Assembly: GCA_023449855.1 (NCBI GenBank)
Contig: JAEXHR010000316.1
Coordinates: 1 to 39,335, forward strand
Direction of reading: 5' to 3'
Source of the DNA: Pseudomonadota bacterium
Lineage (GTDB): Bacteria > Pseudomonadota > Alphaproteobacteria > Rhizobiales > Xanthobacteraceae
Length of the DNA: 39,335 bases
Notes under the pieces: model-generated
The model's database searches: none
What the model was told of the DNA's origin: nothing
Seen by the model: the letters and a program-made list of their open reading frames with translations, nothing else
In this document: one piece after another, positions 38,815 through 39,335 of the stretch
How the letters are laid out: every line of letters begins with the position of its first letter
How positions within the stretch are numbered: the stretch's first letter is position 1
Translations under genes and position numbers: made by a program

Positions 38815-39172
38815 GCCAATCGAGAGGCTCAAGCGTAATCGTGAAAGCGATGCGCGCCGCCGGCGCGATAAGCCGTGGCGTGGTTTCTACAAGACCGCTC
38901 GCTGGCGTCGGCGGCGCGATGAGCAATTGAGCAAAGAGCCGCTTTGTCAGCGGTGTAAGGCCAAAGGCCTAATCGTTGAAGCGACAGTGGCTCACCACAT
39001 TGAGCGACATCAGGGCGATGCCGTGAAGTTCTTCGAAGGTGAGTTGGCATCGTCTTGCGCCCGCTGCCACGACACGGTTGAGCAGGCAATTGAAGCAAGA
39101 GGCTATGAGATCGGATGCGACATTCGTGGCCGCCCAATCGCTGCAGACCATCCATGGAACGCCAAGCGGTAG
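38777..39172 (+). CDS. HNH endonuclease
   Basis: 131 aa. The HNH/treble-clef pattern is clear: LCQRCKAKGLIVEATVAHHI (residues 56-75) and SCARCHDTVEQ (93-103) give the two CxxC pairs and the HH. N-terminus is strongly basic, with WRGFYKTARWRRRRD. Small HNH proteins sit beside terminase genes in many phages and are needed for packaging cuts; terminase would be expected next, beyond the window. Start uncertain: ATG 38777, GTG 38795 or TTG 38807. Confidence 0.85.
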   Translation: MLTLRRVRCRLGKPIERLKRNRESDARRRRDKPWRGFYKTARWRRRRDEQLSKEPLCQRCKAKGLIVEATVAHHIERHQGDAVKFFEGELASSCARCHDTVEQAIEARGYEIGCDIRGRPIAADHPWNAKR

Positions 39173-39335
39173 GGAGGGGTGGGGCAATTCCTCAGATCGT
39201 TTCGACCGGGGACCGGCGCCCAAGAAGCATACGCAATGAGACCAAAAATCAAAGGGGACCCATCGCAATTCAGACGATGACGAGTGAGGCAAGTATCTGT
39301 TTCTCTACCTCTATTCGCGCTGTTTGATTAATTCA
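39173..39335. other. window end, no gene assigned
   Basis: An ATG at 39236 opens only 14 codons. I see no complete or partial gene that I can support. Confidence 0.4.

Noticed and set aside
19984..39335. CRISPR array, insertion sequence or transposase
   Set aside because: No regular direct-repeat/spacer pattern and no transposase-like protein were seen; the only short repeat array is the palindromic one at 28909-28977.

Overview
The window is a chromosomal segment of an alphaproteobacterium, most likely of the Bradyrhizobium/Rhodopseudomonas/Tardiphaga group (Nitrobacteraceae). This rests on high GC, the protein sequences, GcrA- and GapR-family proteins, and intergenic palindromic repeats of the kind common in Bradyrhizobium. 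It has two parts: host chromosome (about 1-19983) and the left part of an integrated prophage (about 19984 to the window end). The right end of the prophage lies outside.

Host part: an AI-2E-type permease, a small secreted or anchored protein, glnA and glnB (glutamine synthetase and P-II, with two unrelated membrane-protein genes between them and a good sigma-54 promoter upstream of glnB), the bifunctional NAD(P)HX repair enzyme, a degenerate multicopper-oxidase-fold protein, tRNA-Leu(UAG), and the protein quality-control cluster tig-clpP-clpX-lon. Between clpX and lon sit a divergent MACPF pore-forming-fold protein and a GT4-type glycosyltransferase. After lon come a small secreted protein and a GFA-family zinc protein.

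Prophage: the left attachment site is the orphan 3' part of a tRNA-Val(UAC) gene on the minus strand. A leftward operon (26078 to 20160) runs from a BRO/KilAC antirepressor through small phage proteins to an AlpA/Xis-like protein and a tyrosine integrase. The immunity region (26.1-28.3 kb) has a short CI-like repressor, a Cro/YdaS-like protein and several lysogeny-type cargo genes. Five copies of a 14-bp palindrome (ACWAG-N4-CTWGT) lie in the repressor/cro intergenic region and in front of the antirepressor operon, so one repressor probably holds both lytic operons.

The rightward early operon (28282 onward) is the most interesting part. It encodes a DnaA-like initiator, a GcrA-like regulator, a DNA methyltransferase, a stand-alone OmpR-type winged-helix protein and a GapR (DUF2312) protein. 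These are relatives of the factors that run the alphaproteobacterial DnaA-GcrA-CtrA-CcrM/GapR cell-cycle circuit. Alongside them are a DUF1376 replication-type protein, a PD-(D/E)XK nuclease, a NusG-like antiterminator, an initiator-type tRNA(CAU) and an HNH protein just before the expected packaging genes. Three genes read against this operon and look like cargo. I infer that the phage carries its own version of the host cell-cycle control kit.
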